Below, piece by piece: positions 58,927-64,000 of a stretch of 64,000 nt of DNA. The stretch comes from Desmodus rotundus (Eukaryota > Chordata > Mammalia > Chiroptera > Phyllostomidae): positions 53,717,459 through 53,781,458 of the forward strand of contig NC_071392.1 of NCBI RefSeq assembly GCF_022682495.2, given 5' to 3'. The translations under genes were made by a program, and so were the position numbers. How positions within the stretch are numbered: the first letter of the stretch is position 1; each line of letters begins with the position of its first letter. Below the pieces are notes generated by a model. The model was given only the letters and a program-made list of their open reading frames with translations. It was not told the origin of the DNA and did no database searches.

Positions 58927-60557
58927 AAGTATTGAACAGGCTGCCTAAGGTCAGACAGGGTCAACATCTGACATCACCAGAGGCAGATCCAGAAAGAAAA
59001 ACACAGTGGTAAATACAACATGCTACCAAGTGAAAAGCCACTATGGTCTTCTTCATGATTTGCAATATTTTCTTTCCTGCATAGCTTTATAACATTCATT
59101 TCTTGTCCAGCAAGTTTGTATATATTAAGTCAATAGATTTTATACAATAGTGTATTTCAGTTCATGTATTTTGCCCCTCCCTTCTCTTAGCCCATTTTAC
59201 CTTTCTCTTTCCTTACAATATTTTCATTTCAAATTTGGTTTTCTCTCTAGCTACAACTTGTTTCAATTACACACTCTTATGAGTGTCTGACACGTTCAGA
59301 CACTCAAAACAAATGTTCTTGTCAAGGGTCATTTCACATCCTTTTGCCCAGCTCTTAAAATACCCATGTTCTCTCTACACCTGTAACATACTTTGCTAGT
59401 TGGTTGTGGGTAGGCTAGTTGTTGTTGCATTGTTTTTTCAAGGTTATCTCTAGAGCTTCACTAATTCTGTATTTCAAATATCAAATTTTACTGCACCCTC
59501 TCCCACTCTTTTTTTGTCTCAAATTTTAATTTTGCCACCTTAGCCTGATTTTTCTCTTTTTCTTTTTTGTCTTCTATTTCTCTTTCATGCTGCCCTTTTA
59601 TTTTTCTTTATTTTCCATTTCTTTTCTTTATTTATCTCTTTTTCCTTACTTCCAAAATTTTAATTTTTCCCTCATTAGTCTGTTTTTTCCCCCTCACTCT
59701 TAATATTCCCTCTCCCTCTATCTTTTCAGAATCACTTCCCATTCCTCTGAACATCTCTTAGGTATTTCTTTGTTTCTCTTTTCCCTCTTATTCCCATACC
59801 AACTATATTATTTTTAGCTCATTTGTTGTGAATAGTACTCTGGTGGATCTTTCTCTTCCATTTGGCTCCTACATTTTTATTAATTGTTTACTATTTTTCC
59901 TTCCTTTTTCTGTCTCTCACTTTATTTTATTTTATATTATTTTAATTTCTGTTTAAACATAATATTATATGTTTCCCTTCTCATACTCCATCCCACACCT
60001 GCCATTCCCTTTTTTATTCATGAGGTAAATTTTACCTTCTCTCTTTCCATTGCTGCAACTCCTGACCCTTATTAGTGCTCCTCCCTCTACCGTCTCAAAA
60101 TCATCTCTTTCAGTAGGTCATTTCATATCCACTCTCCTTTCTTATAATAGTGTTAATCTCATTACACCCTTATTAATACTGGTTCATTTGCTATTCATAG
60201 TGGGAATGCGGGGAGGAGTTATATTTGTGGGTGTGGGTTTCTTTCTTGGGCTCCGTGGTTTTGTTCAGGCAGCACCTGCACAACAACACAAGATGTGGTA
60301 GGAGTGACTCTCAGTCGACCAGTGGTAGGGAAGGACACATGAAAGAATGACCCAACAACAATCAAAACCCAATTACATCTAGAATACCAGAATAAAAGGT
60401 ATAAAGGACATCCCAAGAACACCAAGTTCATGTGATCAAGGAGACTGCACCACTGAATTTCACAGGCCTCCCATCATAGAAGTTCACACCACAAAGTCAG
60501 AAAGTCAAAACACATCAATTTAAGAAGCAAAAGCAAACAAGAAGAGTCCCACAAACA

Positions 60558-61474
60558 ATGGGAAGACAAAGAAGCAAACCCCAATCAAAAGGAAAGGAGG
60601 ATGCCTCAGAAGGAATGCTTAATGAAATAGAGACAAGTCAACTATCACTTATTGAGGTCAAAGCAATGGTTATAACCTATCTCAATGAGCTCACAGAGAA
60701 TTACCAGAACTACAAGGAAACTATGATGAACTCACTGCAAACTCTATCAGCATAAAAAAGGATATAGAAACAATCAACAAGGGCCAAGAGGAAATGAAAA
60801 ATATAATTTCTGAATTAAAGAACACAGTAGAGGGAATCAAGATCAGGCTATAGGAAGCAGAGGATCGAATCAGTGGAGGACAAAGTAGAAAAAAACTCCT
60901 AAAAAGAGCAAGAAAAGAAAAAAAGACACAAAAAGAATGAAGAGGGCCTAGGGAAAATGCAGGACAATGTGAAATGGAATAGTATTTGTATAATAGGGAT
61001 ACCAGAATGAGAAGAAGAAGAGCAAGGGATAGAAAACCTGTTTGAAAAAGGAATGATGGAAAACTTCCCTAATTTGATGAGAGAAAAAGCTGCACAAGTC
61101 CAGGGAGCACAGAGGATCCCAATCAAGAGGAACAAAAGAGGCCCACTCCAAGGCACATCATAATTAAAATGGCACAATTTAAAGTCAAAGAGAGAATCTT
61201 AAAGGTAGCAAGGGAGAAACAGGAAGTAATATACAAGGGAGCCCTGATAAGGCTGTCAGCTGACTTCTCAACAGAAACATTACAAGCCACAAGGGAATGA
61301 TAAGACATATTCCAAGTAATGAAAAGCAAAGGCATGCAAGAGAGACTTCTCTATCCAGCAGGGCTATCAATTAAAATGTAAGATGAAATAAGGAGCTTCC
61401 TGAACAAAAGAAGCCTAAAAGAATATACCTCCACAAAACCAGCACTGCAAGAAATGCTGAAGGCCCTGCCTTAA
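60558..61474 (+). pseudogene. LINE-1 ORF1, decayed
   Basis: The start MGRQRSKPQSKGKEDASEGMLNE is intact and open for 65 codons to a stop at 60753-60755. Homology to the whole ORF1 continues in broken frames: a coiled-coil region, then the RRM-like and C-terminal blocks (antisense shadow frames at 61123-61370 overlie these). It ends with EYTSTKPALQEMLKALP and a stop at 61472-61474. The normal ORF2 does not follow. Confidence 0.85.
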
Positions 61475-61498
61475 GAAAAGGAAGAAATGGTTGAATGC

Positions 61499-62452
61499 TT
61501 ATTTCTTCCTTCTATTCCAAACCACTGATTTAAGTCTCAGTGTCCTTCCCTTCACTGTTGTTTCCCTGTACATTTTCCTTTATTTCACTTTTCATAGCCT
61601 TCACTTTTTCCTCTATTTTGCAACCATACTTGACCATTTCTGTAAGCATCCTGATAACCAGTATTTTGAACTCAGCATCTGATAGGTTGGATATCTATTC
61701 ATTGCTTAGCTGTATCTTTGCTGGAGCTGTGGTCTGTTCTTTCATTTGGGCCATATTTTTTTTGTCTCGGTTCATCTGTTATATAGTAGTGGGTGGAACC
61801 TTAGGTATTCACCAGGGCTGGGCAACCCACAGTCGCTGTGTTGTGGTGCTGTATGTGGGTGAGGGTTCCGAGAGGGAATAATGCTGCTTGCTCAGCTCTG
61901 GCTTTCAGTCACTTCCTCTGCTACCCACAAGCAAATTGGGCCCTTCTGGTGCTAATTCCTGAGTGGGGGATTTGTGTATGTCCTAGGACCCTGTGGGTCT
62001 CTTCAATAAACCCTCCTATGAGGCTGGGAGTTTCTCCTTTGGCCTCAACCCCCAGAGGTTTTTTCAGTCAGGTTTTGAGGCTTTATTTCTCCACACTGGA
62101 ACCCTGGGTTGTACGGTCTGTCTCACTCCCCAGTTGTTCCTCCTGGTATATCTGCATAGAAATGTGGGACCACATGCTCTGCCAGCCTCCTCCTCACCTG
62201 TCTTGGTCCTACAACTGCCACCTTGCTTTGAGTCCTTTCCACCCTGGCTGCCTATCTCCTCCCCTCCTTCTGGTCTGGATAAATGTGTCTTCTTTAACTC
62301 CTTGGTTGTCGGACTTCCATTCAGTTCGATTTTATGGCAGTTCTGGTTATTTTTTGTTTTAAAATTTGTCATTCTCATTCTTTTGGTTGTGCAAGTGGGC
62401 AAAGTGAATCTACCTATGCCTCCATTTTGGTCAGAAGTCCATTTTTCCAAAT
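61499..62452 (-). mobile_element. HAL1 5' half, antisense, 3' end missing
   Basis: Read on the minus strand from 62452 it starts ATGGACTTCTGACCAAAATGG and follows the 5' UTR of the HAL1 at 47073 (GCACAACCAAAAGAATGAG, CAACCAAGGAGTTAAAGAAG). It goes into ORF1 up to the segment equivalent to 47790 (AATAGAAGGAAGAAATAA). The rest of ORF1, the 3' UTR and the A-tail are missing. It abuts the truncated plus-strand L1. Confidence 0.82.
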
Positions 62453-63046
62453 TTTTTGTAGTGAAAAAAATTTTAGTTACTGTTTTGTGTATGTATAATG
62501 TTTATATAATTTATAATATACTTATATATAAACATTTATATGATAAAAATTAGTTTCGATTAAAATAACCATATTTGTGTATGAGATTAAGTAGTTAAAT
62601 TCTATATTTTAAAGAATCTTTGGAGGGAGTAAACATTCTAAAGTCCCACAATGGAATTCTGCAAGCAATGGAATGGATTTATTTAAAGGCTAACTAACTT
62701 AAAGGACAGTGGAGCTGGAGTGGGAGTTTTATACATTGACTCCTCATTGTAGATTTTGTCAGGGAAGAAATAAAGGAAGAAACTTATTTAATTCCATTAA
62801 GCAAAGACTCAACTATACCTTTAACTATACTTTTTTTTAATGCTTGTAAGAAAGATTTGCTCAGAAAGCCACAATCAGCTCTGTATGTATTCCAGTTTCC
62901 ATCACCCTGCATTTTTCCCTTTGTGTTTGCTCATTTTAAGCTTATCAAGTGATTGGAAAAGCAGACATCTCTTTGTTCTATGGAAGACTTAAGTTTCCAG
63001 TTGATGGCAAGTGATAAGCCCTCAACTTCTGAGATAAATAAGTATA
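62453..63046. other. No recognised gene or repeat
   Basis: This is AT-rich sequence with no coding signal. Confidence 0.5.
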
Positions 63047-63295
63047 AGTTATACCTCTGTACTTGTTGGCTTCAGACCTAGTGACACCCAGGGCTCATTG
63101 CATTTTGATGAGAAAAAAATATTTCAGCACTTGCTCGGGACTCATTGCACTTGCTAGATCTTGATGAGTGAGCCACCATGCCACCATGCCACCCCGCAAG
63201 AGAATATTTCTTATGAGAAAAATTCATTGGTACTTGTTGGTTATGGCACTCCTCATGTGTTCTAGGACGAATTAATGAGTACTGAGGTACTACTG
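63047..63295. mobile_element. Probable Tc1/mariner-like MITE
   Basis: The left end AGTTATACCTCTGTACTTGTT and the reverse-complemented right end AGTAGTACCTCAGTACTCATT match in 16 of 21 positions. TA dinucleotides flank both ends (exact left boundary uncertain by 2-4 bases). Length is about 249 bases with no coding capacity. A short CCACCATG direct repeat lies at 63172-63193. Confidence 0.62.
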
Positions 63296-63297
63296 TA

Positions 63298-64000
63298 ATG
63301 GGAACACAACATCTTTTATCTTTTTACATATGAAACTTTTTTTTTAAATCATAGGCATCTAAGCAAAAACAGAAAAGCATAGTCTGTTTAGAATGTTGTT
63401 CTCAAAGGGTAAGGAAGATTATTTTAATTTCCTAATGAGAGAAGTAAAGAACCTTAATGGGATAGCTATCTTCTCAGATTTCAGATGGATCCTTTCCATT
63501 ATTGGCCTGCAGGCCTTCATAAAACTCTCTCTTGATCTATAGTTCCTTCCTTCTCTGACTTCTTGTCTTGGAGGCAGAGAGGAAGATTGAGGAAAAACTG
63601 AGGTTGGGGGTCCTTACTGTTGGAAAACTAGGATCTCAAAGAATGCCCCTGAAATCTGTATGAGCAGGGGAAAAAGAAAACAAACAAAATAAATTAAAAA
63701 ACACAATAAACAAAGCTGGATGATATCCTGAAGTGATCTGCACTTCTCATTGAAAATGCAAGAAAATTTTTTATGTGCTTTTAAGGTCCATCATTATTGT
63801 CTCATACTAAGATAAAATGTATATGAGGTCCAGAAAGCTGATTATTGTGAGTGGTGGAATTTATTTTTGGTTTCTAGATCTGAAATAATACTGAGGTTTT
63901 CTCCTCACAGCAAGGTCATAATCAAAACCCATGCTATTTTCTCATCATGAAATACCACAATCATAGGGGTCCGGAAAGAATCAAATTCAGCATGATCTAT
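63298..64000. other. No recognised gene or repeat
   Basis: Nothing is recognised up to the window end. Confidence 0.5.

Larger units (their letters stand above)
57888..61488 (+). mobile_element. LINE-1 5' half (5' UTR and ORF1), 3' end missing
   Basis: The 5' end (GGGAGATAGGGAAGTTGGCAG, then AGTGAATGGAAGTCACACTGCC) matches L1 5' UTR blocks at 18450 and at 10130 (minus). The 5' UTR is about 2.7 kb, contains two ~285-base tandem units and a long pyrimidine-rich part (59040-60190), and leads to ORF1 (60558-61474). Homology stops about 14 bases after ORF1, so all of ORF2 and the 3' UTR are absent. Loss of the 3' end is opposite to normal L1 truncation. Confidence 0.82.

Noticed and set aside
61838..62553. 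Overlapping plus-strand frames of 174 and 186 codons
   Set aside because: They are antisense to the HAL1 5' UTR. The matching sense element is clear, and the frames extend past its end.

Overview
The window looks like an intergenic or deep-intronic piece of a bat (Chiroptera) nuclear genome. The main evidence is the repeat content. There are four tRNA-derived SINEs of the bat VES type, with a B-box and a pyrimidine-rich tail. Bat-like LINE-1 elements share one 3' UTR, and there are short non-autonomous DNA transposons (one hAT, two Tc1/mariner-like) as in vesper-bat-like lineages. Older mammalian repeats (MIR, MER5, MaLR LTRs, decayed L1) lie beneath. I find no intact host protein gene, tRNA, rRNA or CRISPR array. 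Nearly every long open frame is part of an L1 or a shadow of one. Family names come from recalled consensus sequences, not from a search.

Layout. 1-10172 is a stack of L1s: an old minus-strand L1 interrupted by an L1 3' end, a 166-base L1 tail and a nearly complete younger minus-strand L1 (1258-8096). 10176-16434 is mostly unannotated sequence with one (TCC)n microsatellite. 16491-21472 is a plus-strand L1 with a full 5' UTR and a large internal deletion. 21473-34419 is ordinary sequence with scattered MIR, MaLR, MER5, L1 and SINE copies, including a MaLR LTR inside a MER5. 34420-42512 is a decayed plus-strand L1 holding at least six later insertions. 42513-46512 is sparse.

46513-48795 is the most unusual locus. 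An internally deleted retrocopy of KRR1 (a ribosome-biogenesis gene) is joined head-on to a complete HAL1 ('half-L1', ORF1 only) retrotransposon. One perfect 15-base target-site duplication brackets the pair, so both arrived in a single retrotransposition event. 48944-57887 has further MaLR, MITE, SINE, L1 and MIR copies. 57888-62452 joins the 5' half of an L1 tail-to-tail with the 5' half of a HAL1; both lack their 3' ends. 62453-64000 is mostly unannotated with one mariner-like MITE.

How the pieces relate. L1 supplies endonuclease and reverse transcriptase; HAL1, VES and processed cellular RNAs such as KRR1 depend on it. Target-site duplications at TTTT/AA-type sites support this for several insertions. 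Relative ages can be read from nesting.
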